The notes below the pieces were generated by a model. It did not search any database and was not told where the DNA came from. It saw only the letters and a program-made list of their open reading frames with translations. The translations under genes were made by a program, and so were the position numbers. From Robiginitalea marina (GTDB lineage: Bacteria > Bacteroidota > Bacteroidia > Flavobacteriales > Flavobacteriaceae), in NCBI RefSeq assembly GCF_024006985.1, contig NZ_JAMXIB010000005.1, positions 186,001 to 250,000 on the forward strand: DNA of 64,000 nucleotides, written 5' to 3'. This document shows positions 26,396 through 35,410 of the stretch, piece by piece (the stretch's first letter is position 1; each line of letters starts with the position of its first letter).

Positions 26396-27682
26396 ATGGT
26401 TCTAAAGCGGATAGCATTCGTTTCCCTCCTGGTGGTATCCATTGCCGGGCTTGCCATGGTGCAGTACCGATACCTCAAAATTGGCCTGAACCTGGCGCGG
26501 GTACAATTCAGCCAAAAGATCGCCCAGGCGGGGGCGGAAATCAAAAGGGACCTGAGCGACCGCAACCAGCTCACCTACCTGCTGGCCAATGCCCTGGAAC
26601 AGGATACCAGCTTTTTCCGGACAGACCCGGCCCAGCTTACGGATGCCTCTCGGTATTTCCTGAAGGATTACCTGCGGGAGCGCCTGCTGGACCATCAATT
26701 GGACAGGGACTTCAGTTTTGCCCTCATGGCCCGGGACAGCAGCTATTACCTGCAATCGGCTGCAAGCCCACAGGGGGAGCCTGAGGGGGTGGTCTACCCC
26801 CTGGAATTGCAAGGCTACCTCCCGGAGCGATTGGGCAAACGGATGGTCCTTCAATTGGAATTCCAGAACCTGAACACGTATTTTTTGTCGCAGCTTAACG
26901 GGCTCATTTTGCCCAGCCTGCTATTTATGGCGGGCATTGTTGCCGTGGTGCTCTGGATCCTTCGCACCTATTACTGGCAGCGGCAGGTGATTACCACTAC
27001 CAACGAGTTCATCAACAACCTGACCCACGAGTTGCGCACCCCGGTTTTTTCCATCAGCCTGGCGGCCAAAATCCTGGAGGGCCGGGTAGGGGAGAAGGAA
27101 CGGGAGATGACCGCGACCATCCTGCAGCAAACCAGAAAGCTGTCGACCCATATCGACCAGGTCCTCGAGTTGGGGTCCCTGGAACACGCCAAAGCAGTGA
27201 TCCGAAGGGAGCCTGTGGACTTTATGCCCCACCTGGAACGGATATGCCGGGAGTTCGGGGTGCTTTGCCACCTGGAGGAACAACCCTTTTCCTATAGCCT
27301 GCCCGAAGGCTCAATCCCCTTGAATGCTTCGGTATTCCACCTGGAAAACGCCATCAACAACCTGCTGGACAATGCCCGAAAATATGGGGAAAAAACCCCG
27401 ATTCGGCTGGAGGCGTTCCTAAAGGGGAAGGCGCTGCACCTGCGAATCCGGAACGGGGGGACGCCCATCCCCGCGGAGGCCCTGCAGCAGATTTTCAAGA
27501 AATATTACCGCGTTCCCGGGGGCGACCGGCAAAAGGTGAGGGGCTACGGGCTGGGGCTGAGCTATGTCCGGATCATTGCTGAGCGGCACGGGGGTAACGT
27601 TACGGTCCGCAGCGATATGCAGGACGGGACCGTGGTGGACTTTATAGTACCTTTGAATACTGATGGAAACAAAACCGTATAA
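26396..27682 (+). CDS. Sensor histidine kinase
   Basis: 428 aa membrane kinase. Two membrane spans (residues about 6-24 and 166-192) enclose a roughly 140-residue periplasmic sensor region. HisKA acceptor His211 (NLTHELRTPVF), then HATPase with NAINNLLDNARKYG, RIRNGGTPIP and GYGLGLSYV. Overlaps the response regulator by 20 nt, a cognate pair. Layout resembles RprX-type kinases of Bacteroidetes. Signal unknown. Confidence 0.93.
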   Translation: MVLKRIAFVSLLVVSIAGLAMVQYRYLKIGLNLARVQFSQKIAQAGAEIKRDLSDRNQLTYLLANALEQDTSFFRTDPAQLTDASRYFLKDYLRERLLDHQLDRDFSFALMARDSSYYLQSAASPQGEPEGVVYPLELQGYLPERLGKRMVLQLEFQNLNTYFLSQLNGLILPSLLFMAGIVAVVLWILRTYYWQRQVITTTNEFINNLTHELRTPVFSISLAAKILEGRVGEKEREMTATILQQTRKLSTHIDQVLELGSLEHAKAVIRREPVDFMPHLERICREFGVLCHLEEQPFSYSLPEGSIPLNASVFHLENAINNLLDNARKYGEKTPIRLEAFLKGKALHLRIRNGGTPIPAEALQQIFKKYYRVPGGDRQKVRGYGLGLSYVRIIAERHGGNVTVRSDMQDGTVVDFIVPLNTDGNKTV

Positions 27683-28361
27683 AATACTTTTGGTAGAGGA
27701 TGATACCTCCCTGGGGTACCTGTTGACGGAATACCTCAGGATGAAGGGCATGGAAGTGCTTTGGGCAAAAACAACCGCCGAGGTACTCCCTTTGCTCGAG
27801 CAGAAGGTCTTTGACCTGCTCATCCTCGATGTGATGATGCCCGATACGGACGGCTTTACCCTGGGGGGGCAAATCCGTGAGCGCCATCCGTCCGTACCCT
27901 TCCTGTTCCTGACGGCCAGGTCCATGAAGATCGATGTGCTCAAGGGCTTTTCGGTGGGGGCCGTGGACTACCTGAAAAAGCCTATTGATGAAGAAGAACT
28001 GGTCGTGCGGATCGAAACCCTGCTCTCGCGCCTTTCCTCCAAGTCGGAACCGCCTTCCGACGGGCTGCAATCCCTCGGCCGATTTCAGTATGACCCCCAG
28101 AACCAGTGCCTCAGGCTGGATGGGGACGAGATCGCGCTTACCAGTCGCGAGAGCGAACTGTTGTCGTATCTCCTGCGCCACCGCAACCGCCTTTGTACCC
28201 ATGCCGATATCCTGAAGCGGATCTGGGGCCGGAATGATTATTTCAACCGAAAAAGCCTGAACGTCTTCGTTACCCGACTCCGGAAGCTCCTCGAAGCCGA
28301 CGACTCCCTTCGGATCGAGAACGTCCATGGGCAGGGTTTTATCCTCAGGGTGCCCGGTTAG
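27663..28361 (+). CDS. OmpR-family response regulator
   Basis: 232 aa: receiver domain with acceptor Asp56 (LLILDVMMP), Thr in FLFLTARS and Lys in DYLKKPID, then a winged-helix DNA-binding domain (LTSRESELLSYLLRHRN, NVFVTRLRKLLE). Starts within the kinase gene (20-nt overlap), so co-translated. Resembles RprY. Possible targets include the divergent outer-membrane protein gene or the LRR lipoprotein downstream. Confidence 0.94.
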   Translation: METKPYKILLVEDDTSLGYLLTEYLRMKGMEVLWAKTTAEVLPLLEQKVFDLLILDVMMPDTDGFTLGGQIRERHPSVPFLFLTARSMKIDVLKGFSVGAVDYLKKPIDEEELVVRIETLLSRLSSKSEPPSDGLQSLGRFQYDPQNQCLRLDGDEIALTSRESELLSYLLRHRNRLCTHADILKRIWGRNDYFNRKSLNVFVTRLRKLLEADDSLRIENVHGQGFILRVPG

Positions 28362-28439
28362 GCGCCCGCCCGCTCCCGAAACCGTGATTCCATGCCCTAT
28401 ATGAACCGGGAAAGTTTTGTATTTTTAAAATAAAAAAAA

Positions 28440-29093
28440 ATGAAAAGAAAATTCCTGGCCCTGCTGCAGGCGGGGCTCCTCCTGATGGCTTGCGATTCCG
28501 ATTCCGGTACGGATACAGACCCCAACATCCCGATCCCCGGGGCGCGAACCAGCATCCCGGATGCCAACTTTGAAGCCGCCCTGGTGGCCCTCGGCCTCGA
28601 TGATGAGGTGGACGGATCGGTCCTGACCTCCCGTATTGAGGGGGTCCAACGCCTGGATGTGGCAAACCAGGGCATCCAGGACCTTACGGGCATAGGTGGC
28701 TTCAAGGCCCTGATTGACCTGAGTGTCCGGGACAATGCGCTCACCGCACTGGATATCCGGTCCAATACGAATTTGCTTTTTGTCTGGGCCGAGAACAACC
28801 AACTGACCCGTTTGCAGATCGGGGTGAACCCGGGCATCGAAAAAATAGGGGCTTCCGGGAACCAACTTACCGGCCTGGACTTAGCGGATTATACTTCCCT
28901 GCAGCTGCTGGACCTGGCCAATAATCAGATCACTTCCATCGATGTTTCGACCCTTCCGCTTCCCTCCTTTAATGAATTCAGGATTGAGGGAAACCCGCTG
29001 ACCTGCATCCTGGTGAGCCCCCAGCAACTGGCCAGTATCCCCGCTTCGTGGTCGAAGGATGAATCGGATGAGTACAGCCTGGATTGTGAATAA
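28440..29093 (+). CDS. Leucine-rich-repeat lipoprotein
   Basis: 217 aa. Signal peptide with lipobox LLMAC (Cys18), an acidic linker (DSDSGTDTD), then several LRRs between residues about 60 and 180 (LTALDIRSNTNLLFVW, QLTRLQIGVNPGI, LQLLDLANNQITSI) and a Cys-containing cap (LTCILV, SLDCE). Probably a surface or periplasmic lipoprotein for protein-protein contact. 78 nt after the regulator gene; AT-rich upstream DNA (TATTTTTA at about 28419) may hold its own promoter. Confidence 0.82.
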   Translation: MKRKFLALLQAGLLLMACDSDSGTDTDPNIPIPGARTSIPDANFEAALVALGLDDEVDGSVLTSRIEGVQRLDVANQGIQDLTGIGGFKALIDLSVRDNALTALDIRSNTNLLFVWAENNQLTRLQIGVNPGIEKIGASGNQLTGLDLADYTSLQLLDLANNQITSIDVSTLPLPSFNEFRIEGNPLTCILVSPQQLASIPASWSKDESDEYSLDCE

Positions 29094-29217
29094 TCTCATG
29101 GACAGGGGGGTATCCCCCCACCCCCAAATACTAAATTAACGGAAATCCCTGCAGTTCCCTTGCAAGGTTAAAAAAGGGTTGTGCCCCGGGCCCCGTGGCA
29201 GAAAAGGCTGCTTTTAC

Positions 29218-29225
29218 TATTTTTG
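29218..29225 (+). promoter_or_regulatory. -7 element for the sterol-desaturase-family gene
   Basis: TATTTTTG, 17 nt before the ATG at 29243. It lies downstream of the GTG at 29195 and therefore decides for the ATG start. No -33 TTG at normal spacing. Confidence 0.45.
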
Positions 29226-29242
29226 AGAAATATTCCCGGAGA

Positions 29243-30511
29243 ATGGAAGCTTACGCAAATGCCCTTTTGTACGCCATCCCTTTTTTTATCGTGCTGATGC
29301 TGATAGAGATCGGTTATGGGCACCTGGTCCGAAATCAGAAATATAAGGTTATGGATACCGTGAGTTCCATCAGTTCGGGGCTTACCAATATCCTTAAGGA
29401 CTCCCTGGGACTGGGGGTGGTGCTGGTCAGCTACCCTTATTTGTTAGAGCACCTGGCCCTGACACAGATCAGGGCGACCTGGGGGGTATGGCTTACCGCC
29501 TTTGTGGCCATCGATTTTGCGGGGTACTGGAACCACCGCCTCAGCCACAGGGTGAATGTCTTCTGGAACCAGCATGTTATCCACCACAGCAGTGAGGAAT
29601 TCAACCTGGCCTGTGCCCTGCGGCAATCCATTTCCAACCTGGTGGGGTATTTTCCCCTGCTGCTGATTCCGGCCGCCCTGCTCGGGGTCCCCGAGAAGGT
29701 TGTGGCCATTTTGGCGCCCATCCACCTTTTTGCACAGTTTTGGTACCACACCCAACACATCGGTAAAATGGGCTGGCTGGAGTATGTGATTGTCACCCCC
29801 TCCCAGCACCGGGTACACCATGCGATCAACCCTGAGTATATCGATAAGAACCTGGGGCAGGTGCTTTGTGTTTGGGACCGCCTTTTCGGGACCTTCCAGG
29901 AGGAACTTGACGAGGTGCCACCCCAGTACGGGGTCCTCAAACCTGCGGCTACCTGGAACCCCATCCATATCAACTTCCAGCACCTGTGGGGTCTGATGCA
30001 GGATGCCTGGCGTACCCGGAGCGTTTGGGACAAGTTGCGCATCTGGGTGATGCCTACAGGGTGGAGGCCTGCGGACGTGGAGGCGAAATACCCCAGGGAA
30101 ATCATTTCGGATGTCTATCATTTTGAGCGGTACTGCCCCCCGGCTTCCCTGGGCATGAAGGCCTATGCGATATTCCAAATGACGGCTACCCTGGCCTTGT
30201 TGCTGTTCATGTTTTACAATTACGGGCAGATTGGCTTTGACGGGCTGCTCATGTTCGGGGTCTTTGTGTTTGCCGGGATCTACGGCTACACCACCCTGAT
30301 GGACGGAAAACCATATGCCGCCTGGATCGAATCCGGCAGGGCCCTTGCGGGCCTCGCCCTGTTGCTGGGTACAGGAGACTGGTTCGGCCTGGGCACCTAT
30401 TGGGCCCAGGGCCCCTGGTGGGTTGGGCTCTATTTCGCGATCACCCTTTTTGCGGGGATATATTTCCGGTACGTGGAGAAGGGCACCGAACAAAGCCCCC
30501 TGGCATACTAA
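29243..30511 (+). CDS. Sterol desaturase / fatty-acid hydroxylase superfamily membrane protein
   Basis: 422 aa multi-span membrane protein. The di-iron histidine clusters are present: HRLSHRVN, QHVIHHSSEE, and QHRVHHAINPEY with WYHTQHIG between. A further hydrophobic block follows residue 310. The N-terminal part matches the flavobacterial 'sterol desaturase family' proteins; the same fold includes alkylglycerol monooxygenase, which has a similar C-terminal extension, and that is a real alternative. Start chosen at ATG 29243 rather than GTG 29195. Lipid substrate unknown. Confidence 0.88.
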   Translation: MEAYANALLYAIPFFIVLMLIEIGYGHLVRNQKYKVMDTVSSISSGLTNILKDSLGLGVVLVSYPYLLEHLALTQIRATWGVWLTAFVAIDFAGYWNHRLSHRVNVFWNQHVIHHSSEEFNLACALRQSISNLVGYFPLLLIPAALLGVPEKVVAILAPIHLFAQFWYHTQHIGKMGWLEYVIVTPSQHRVHHAINPEYIDKNLGQVLCVWDRLFGTFQEELDEVPPQYGVLKPAATWNPIHINFQHLWGLMQDAWRTRSVWDKLRIWVMPTGWRPADVEAKYPREIISDVYHFERYCPPASLGMKAYAIFQMTATLALLLFMFYNYGQIGFDGLLMFGVFVFAGIYGYTTLMDGKPYAAWIESGRALAGLALLLGTGDWFGLGTYWAQGPWWVGLYFAITLFAGIYFRYVEKGTEQSPLAY

Positions 30512-30515
30512 GGGG

Positions 30516-30779
30516 TTAGGAGCGTTTTTTTACCTCCTTATTCACCAATTCGATGTATGCTTTCATCGCTTCCTCTGGCGCAATATCCCTGGCCTGTATC
30601 AGGGCATTGGCCTTGAAGGCATTGATGAGGGGCGTCTTGCTTCCCGGGTTGTTAAAATTCTGGTTGGCGATTTTAAAGTAGGCGTAAAGCTTCAGCAATA
30701 AGTCAGCGGGCAGCAGGCTGGTGTACCCGTTTATAAAGTCTACCGCTTCCCGGAATTCCTTTTGTAATTCGTTATCCAT
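30516..30779 (-). CDS. Acyl-CoA-binding protein
   Basis: 87 aa ACBP-fold protein (four-helix bundle) that binds medium/long acyl-CoA in the cytoplasm. Matches the family in LLKLYAYFKIANQN, PLINAFKANALIQA and EEAMKAYIELV, covering the acyl-CoA-contacting Lys/Tyr positions. Start taken at ATG 30779 (MDNELQ); overlaps the psd stop by 8 nt. Last gene of the RsfS-FtsH-LUD-CdsA-Psd run, all concerned with membrane lipid or membrane protein upkeep. Confidence 0.9.
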   Translation of the reverse strand: MDNELQKEFREAVDFINGYTSLLPADLLLKLYAYFKIANQNFNNPGSKTPLINAFKANALIQARDIAPEEAMKAYIELVNKEVKKRS

Positions 30780-31440
30780 CATCCTTTTGAGCAAGGGTGG
30801 CCACACAGGTCCTGGCCCCCACGACGCTTTGGTTGAGCTTTACGGTAACCTGGCAATCCAAAGGTAGCAACAAATCCAGACGGGAGCCAAATTTTATAAA
30901 GCCGGCATCCTCCCCTTGTTGCACGCTTTCGCCCACTTCGGCATAATTGACAATCCGGCGGGCCACTGCCCCCGCAATTTGCCGGTATCCAACCTTTCCG
31001 AACTTAGGGGTGTTGATGACCACGGTTGTCCGTTCGTTTTCCGTACTCGACTTCGGGTTCCAGGCCACCAGGTATTTTCCGGGATGGTATTTGGAATACA
31101 CTACCTGCCCACTGGCCGGGTACCGGGTCACATGTACATTTACCGGCGACATAAAGATCGACACCTGAATGCGCGGGGCCTTGAAGTATTCGGTTTCTTC
31201 GACTTCTTCTATGGCCACGACTTTTCCGTCAGCAGGGGCCAGGATTTCGTCGAAGGTCTTGGGGGCGACCCGACTCGGGTTCCGGAAGAACTGCAGGACC
31301 ATCACCAAAGCGCCAAACGCCAGCAGTTGTATCCCAACCCTGAGCCATTCCGCACCGACATAGAAATGCGCTATAAGGGCAATGACACTGCAAAGGAAAA
31401 AGGCAATCAGGATAATCTTTTGACCTTCTTTATGAAACAT
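30772..31440 (-). CDS. psd: Phosphatidylserine decarboxylase proenzyme (short, archaeal type)
   Basis: 222 aa. Makes phosphatidylethanolamine from phosphatidylserine at the inner membrane. Two N-terminal membrane spans, catalytic-fold segments ILAPADGKVV and MSPVNVHVTRYP, and the self-cleavage site KFGSRLDLLLP, whose Gly-Ser gives the pyruvoyl group. Overlaps cdsA by 11 nt, so PE synthesis genes are consecutive (CdsA makes CDP-DAG; the PS synthase is not in this window). Confidence 0.95.
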   Translation of the reverse strand: MFHKEGQKIILIAFFLCSVIALIAHFYVGAEWLRVGIQLLAFGALVMVLQFFRNPSRVAPKTFDEILAPADGKVVAIEEVEETEYFKAPRIQVSIFMSPVNVHVTRYPASGQVVYSKYHPGKYLVAWNPKSSTENERTTVVINTPKFGKVGYRQIAGAVARRIVNYAEVGESVQQGEDAGFIKFGSRLDLLLPLDCQVTVKLNQSVVGARTCVATLAQKDDG

Positions 31441-32233
31441 AGCTAAACAGGATTAGGGTAAGATAGGCAAAGGGGGCTGCAAAAACAAGGCTGTCGAGGC
31501 GGTCGAGCATACCCCCGTGGCCGGGCAGGATGGCGCCGCTGTCTTTGATGCCGGCAGCCCTTTTGAATTTGGACTCAATCAGGTCGCCCAGGCTGCCGCA
31601 AAGGACGAGTACCCCGGCGAGGATCATCCATTGCGGGATATCCAGTACCGGGGCATACCGCCCCAGGATCCAGGCGGCGCCCAGGGTAAACACCAGGCCT
31701 CCCAGGCTCCCTTCCACAGTCTTCTTTGGTGAGACAGCCGGGAAAAGTTTGGTGCGCCCAAGGGTTTTTCCGACCAGGTAGGCAAAGGAATCATTCACCC
31801 AGATCATCAGGAAGATGCCGATGATGAGGTATTTGGCAAACACGTCGTCCTTGTACGGAATCATGGTCAGGAAAATACAACCACCCCCGAGGTAGAAAAG
31901 CCCAATGAGATATTTTTGCAAGGGGGTAAACACCCGGGTCTTTTTGGTAAAGAGGTAAAGGATCAGGCCTGCGTCTACGACCAGGGTCAGGACCAGCAGC
32001 AACCGGATCAGGAGCGGGTCCCGCGTGAGGTAGATAAAAATCCACCAAAGCAGCAGATAGGCCGCAAAGATGTAGTATCCCTGCAAGCGGACCATCCTTT
32101 TATATTCGTAAAGGCAGGCCAGGCCGAAGACCATGAAGAGGAAATCGTAGGCATCGGAACTCAGGAAAACGGCTGACAGGAGCAAAAGCACATACAGAAC
32201 CCCGGTCAAAAGCCTCCTCAATACCTCCTTCAT
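31430..32233 (-). CDS. cdsA: Phosphatidate cytidylyltransferase
   Basis: 267 aa integral membrane enzyme making CDP-diacylglycerol. Seven or so hydrophobic helices, and the family signature around GGMLDRLDSLVFAAPFAYL near the C terminus, with SFKRAAGIKDSG-type loop (KFKRAAGIKDSGAILPGHGG). Two nt after the LUD protein gene, overlaps psd downstream. Confidence 0.96.
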   Translation of the reverse strand: MKEVLRRLLTGVLYVLLLLSAVFLSSDAYDFLFMVFGLACLYEYKRMVRLQGYYIFAAYLLLWWIFIYLTRDPLLIRLLLVLTLVVDAGLILYLFTKKTRVFTPLQKYLIGLFYLGGGCIFLTMIPYKDDVFAKYLIIGIFLMIWVNDSFAYLVGKTLGRTKLFPAVSPKKTVEGSLGGLVFTLGAAWILGRYAPVLDIPQWMILAGVLVLCGSLGDLIESKFKRAAGIKDSGAILPGHGGMLDRLDSLVFAAPFAYLTLILFSYVS

Positions 32234-32235
32234 GC

Positions 32236-32850
32236 CTAAAGGTCCTCGAGTAAAAGTAAATACAGGTGCTTGGAGCTGCTGCCATAGGTCCGGAAGTCCC
32301 TGGCATTTTCATCCGTTGGGTTAAAGTGCTTCAGGGTGGTGATGTTGGTCGGGATCTCCTTCCGGTATTTCTTTTTGATCATCTTCAACCCTTCCCCAAT
32401 CGATTCCACCAGTTGGCTGGTGGTGGCGAACACGATGATGTTTTCGGGCACCTCATGCAGTTTTTTCTCCAGTAACTGGTTCGAATTTACCAGGATCGAT
32501 CCGTCAACGGCCACCAGGTGTTCACAGGTGGTAAAAAAGACCTCTGCCTCGGAGGTGGATTGGGTGAACCGAAGGTCCTCCCCGGCAAAGCGCTGTTGCA
32601 ACAGCGGATTCAGGCTGAGGAAGGCCGCCTGTTGCCAGTGGTTCTCTTCAATGATGTTGCCCAGGCCTTCCAGGACCTCCTCAAAGGAAACGCAGTAGAT
32701 AAATTTTCCACCGTTCTTTTTGAACTGTATGGTAAATTTTTCATCCACGGGGATTTTCAGGTCGGGCATATGGGCACCCCGGGTCTGCACCGTTTCCCGG
32801 GTGTCCTTCTTTTTTTTGCCGCCTTTGAAAATTCTGTCAAAAAGCCCCAT
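32236..32850 (-). CDS. LUD-domain protein (LutC/YkgG-like)
   Basis: 204 aa soluble protein with a LUD fold: FFTTCEHLVAVDGSILVNSNQ, IIVFATTSQLVESIGEGL and the C-terminal TYGSSSKHLYLLLLEDL. The lutC-type lactate-utilisation partners (lutA, lutB) are absent; in Flavobacteria a stand-alone LUD gene next to ftsH and cdsA is usual, so the job here is probably different from lactate oxidation. N-terminal Lys-rich stretch (KGGKKKKDTR) unexplained. Confidence 0.88.
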   Translation of the reverse strand: MGLFDRIFKGGKKKKDTRETVQTRGAHMPDLKIPVDEKFTIQFKKNGGKFIYCVSFEEVLEGLGNIIEENHWQQAAFLSLNPLLQQRFAGEDLRFTQSTSEAEVFFTTCEHLVAVDGSILVNSNQLLEKKLHEVPENIIVFATTSQLVESIGEGLKMIKKKYRKEIPTNITTLKHFNPTDENARDFRTYGSSSKHLYLLLLEDL

Positions 32851-32918
32851 GCAGTGGTTAGATATCTCAGGTTTAGGTTAAAGGCGCCGGCAGGGAGGCT
32901 GGTTGCCCCCGGCCACCC

Positions 32919-34934
32919 CTATTTTTTTTCCTCAACAGCCTCTTCGGCCTCCTCGGGCGTCTCCCCGGCGGTACTTTCAGGGACCGTAATGGCCTTTTCC
33001 TGCCCCAGTTGGTCGAACTGTTTCTCAAAGGGGCGTTTGCCGAAAATGCGCTCCAGGTCCTCCTTAAAGATAACTTCTTTTTCCAACAACAGCTCTGCCA
33101 GTTCGGTAAGCTTGTCCTTGTTGGCTTCCAGGACTTCTATAGCCCTTACATATTGCTCTTCAATGAGTTTGGAGATCTCCATGTCTATCTTCCGCGCCGT
33201 CTCCTCGCTGTAGGGTTTGGTAAACCCGTATTCGTTCTGGCCGCTGGAATCGTAGAAGGTCACATTGCCAATTTCGTCGTTCAGCCCGTATATGGTTACC
33301 ATGGCCCTGGCCTGTTTGGTGATCTTTTCGAGGTCGCTCAGGGCCCCGGTGGAGATTTTGTTGAAGATGACCTTTTCCGCAGCCCTTCCGCCCAGGGTAG
33401 CGCACATCTCGTCCTTCATCTGTTCGGGCCGTACCAGGAGGCGTTCCTCCGGCAGGTACCAGGCCGCTCCCAGGGACTGGCCCCGGGGCACAATGGTTAC
33501 TTTGACCAGGGGCGCGGCGTGTTCGAGCATCCAGCTCACCGTGGCATGTCCGGCTTCGTGAAAGGCAATCGTCTTCTTTTCCTCCGGGGTAATGATTTTA
33601 TTCTTTTTTTCCAGGCCGCCTACGATGCGGTCCACGGCATCGAGGAAATCCTGCTTGGTCACTGCAGGGCGCTCCTTACGGGCAGCGATCAGGGCCGCCT
33701 CATTGCAGACGTTGGCGATATCGGCACCCGAAAACCCGGGGGTCTGACGGGCCAGGAAATCAAGGTCCAGGGTTTCGGCAGTTTTGATGGGCCTCAGGTG
33801 GACTTCGAAGATTTCCTTCCGCTCGCGGATGTCGGGCAGGTCCACATAGATCAGCCGGTCGAACCGGCCGGCACGCATCAGCGCCTTGTCCAGGACGTCG
33901 GCCCGGTTTGTGGCCGCCAAAACAATCACATTGGTGTTGGAGCCAAAACCGTCCATTTCAGTCAGCAGCTGGTTCAGGGTATTTTCCCGTTCGTCATTCG
34001 ACCCGGTAAAGTTGTTTTTGCCGCGCGCCCTGCCGATGGCATCGATCTCATCGATGAAAATGATGGCCGGCGATTTGTCCTTGGCCTGCTTGAACAGGTC
34101 GCGTACCCGGGAGGCCCCGACCCCGACGAACATCTCCACAAAATCAGATCCGGAAAGGGAGAAAAAGGGGACTTTCGCCTCCCCGGCCACTGCTTTGGCC
34201 AGGAGGGTTTTTCCGGTACCCGGGGGGCCCACCAGAAGGGCTCCCTTTGGAATCTTCCCTCCAAGGGAGGTATACTTATCAGGGTTTTTCAGGAACTCGA
34301 CAATTTCTTCCACCTCTTCCTTTGCCCCTTCCAGGCCGGCCACATCCTTGAAAGTGGTACGGGTATCGGTCTTTTCGTCGAAGAGCTTGGCTTTGGATTT
34401 GCCGATATTGAAGATTTGCCCGCCGGCCCCGCCTCCGGCCCCGCCAGACATCCGGCGCATGAGGTAGATCCAGATCCCGATGATCAGCACAAAGGGCAGC
34501 AGGGTGAGCAGCAACTCCATGAAAACATTCGACTCCGTGTCGTAATCCACCACGGTATCGAGGTTGTTCTCCTGTTTTATTTTCTTGATGTCATTTTCGA
34601 AATTCTGCAGGTCCCCGTAATCCAGGATATACTGGGGCAGGGTACCCGAGGTTATCGAAAAGGGCTGGTTGGCCACATCGCGGTGCACATCCTTGGACAG
34701 GGCTTCCTGGGTAAGGAAGACCTTTGCCTGCCGGGTGTTGGTGATGATGAGGATTTTTTCAATGTCCCCGTTTCTCAGGAATTCCTGGAGTTCGGAGGTA
34801 GTGGTCTTGTTGGTGGGGGAAAAGTTGTCGCTTCCAAGGAACTGGTAGCCGATCAGGAAGACGATGATCAGCCCGTAGATCCACCAGGAACTGAAGCGGG
34901 GTTTCCTCTGAGGGGTATTATTATCTTTTGCCAT
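32919..34934 (-). CDS. ftsH: ATP-dependent zinc metalloprotease FtsH
   Basis: 671 aa membrane-bound AAA+ protease. Membrane spans near residues 13-30 and 130-150 bracket a periplasmic domain; a Gly-rich linker ([11 protein letters not shown]) follows. Walker [11 protein letters not shown] near residue 240, Walker [33 protein letters not shown], and zinc site HEAGH near residue 458 with second acidic ligand downstream. Acidic C-terminal tail. Known to remove unassembled membrane proteins and LpxC. 10 nt after rsfS. Confidence 0.98.
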   Translation of the reverse strand: MAKDNNTPQRKPRFSSWWIYGLIIVFLIGYQFLGSDNFSPTNKTTTSELQEFLRNGDIEKILIITNTRQAKVFLTQEALSKDVHRDVANQPFSITSGTLPQYILDYGDLQNFENDIKKIKQENNLDTVVDYDTESNVFMELLLTLLPFVLIIGIWIYLMRRMSGGAGGGAGGQIFNIGKSKAKLFDEKTDTRTTFKDVAGLEGAKEEVEEIVEFLKNPDKYTSLGGKIPKGALLVGPPGTGKTLLAKAVAGEAKVPFFSLSGSDFVEMFVGVGASRVRDLFKQAKDKSPAIIFIDEIDAIGRARGKNNFTGSNDERENTLNQLLTEMDGFGSNTNVIVLAATNRADVLDKALMRAGRFDRLIYVDLPDIRERKEIFEVHLRPIKTAETLDLDFLARQTPGFSGADIANVCNEAALIAARKERPAVTKQDFLDAVDRIVGGLEKKNKIITPEEKKTIAFHEAGHATVSWMLEHAAPLVKVTIVPRGQSLGAAWYLPEERLLVRPEQMKDEMCATLGGRAAEKVIFNKISTGALSDLEKITKQARAMVTIYGLNDEIGNVTFYDSSGQNEYGFTKPYSEETARKIDMEISKLIEEQYVRAIEVLEANKDKLTELAELLLEKEVIFKEDLERIFGKRPFEKQFDQLGQEKAITVPESTAGETPEEAEEAVEEKK

Positions 34935-34944
34935 GTATTTTTTC

Positions 34945-35319
34945 CTAGTTAAAACTACTTTCTACCAGGGTGACCCGGGCATCACCCCAAAGTCCCTCTA
35001 TGTCGTAGAATTCCCTGGCCTGTTTCTGGAAAACGTGAACCACAACGTTCACGTAATCGATCAGAACCCATTCTGCATTATCTGACCCTTCTACGTGCCA
35101 GGGCTTGTCGTGAATAGCTTTGCTGACGGTTTTCTGGATGGAATTGACGATCGCTTTGACATGCGTGTTGGAAGTCCCGTTGCAAATGACGAAATAGTCG
35201 CAAACCGTGTTGTCTAAATCGCGTAAGTCAAGGATATTTATCTCTACTCCTTTTACTTCTTCAATTCCGTGTAAGATCAAGGAAATTAACTCATCTGCAC
35301 TAACTTTCCCTTTCTGCAT
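34945..35319 (-). CDS. rsfS: Ribosomal silencing factor RsfS (RsfA/YbeB)
   Basis: 124 aa protein that binds ribosomal protein uL14 and blocks 30S-50S joining in starvation. Conserved core CDYFVICNGTSNTHVKAI and DSDNAEWVLIDYVNVVVHVF-like strand (EGSDNAEWVLIDY). First gene of the long minus-strand operon with ftsH, divergent from birA. -7 element at 35340-35347. Confidence 0.96.
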   Translation of the reverse strand: MQKGKVSADELISLILHGIEEVKGVEINILDLRDLDNTVCDYFVICNGTSNTHVKAIVNSIQKTVSKAIHDKPWHVEGSDNAEWVLIDYVNVVVHVFQKQAREFYDIEGLWGDARVTLVESSFN

Positions 35320-35339
35320 CCAAATACGTTAAGTTTTTA

Positions 35340-35347
35340 CAAAGTTA
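35340..35347 (-). promoter_or_regulatory. -7 element for the rsfS-ftsH-cdsA-psd operon
   Basis: Minus strand reads TAACTTTG (TAnnTTTG), 20 nt before the rsfS ATG. Upstream DNA is a long A/T tract without a clear TTG. Confidence 0.5.
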
Positions 35348-35410
35348 TTATTTTTTTGTTTTTTGGGGTACCCATTTTAACATAAGCTTAATCCCCCAAA
35401 AAAGGCATGT

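Noticed and set aside
33009-34952. 647-codon plus-strand frame opposite ftsH
   Set aside because: Antisense shadow; ftsH on the other strand has every family motif and the frame has shadow-type composition.
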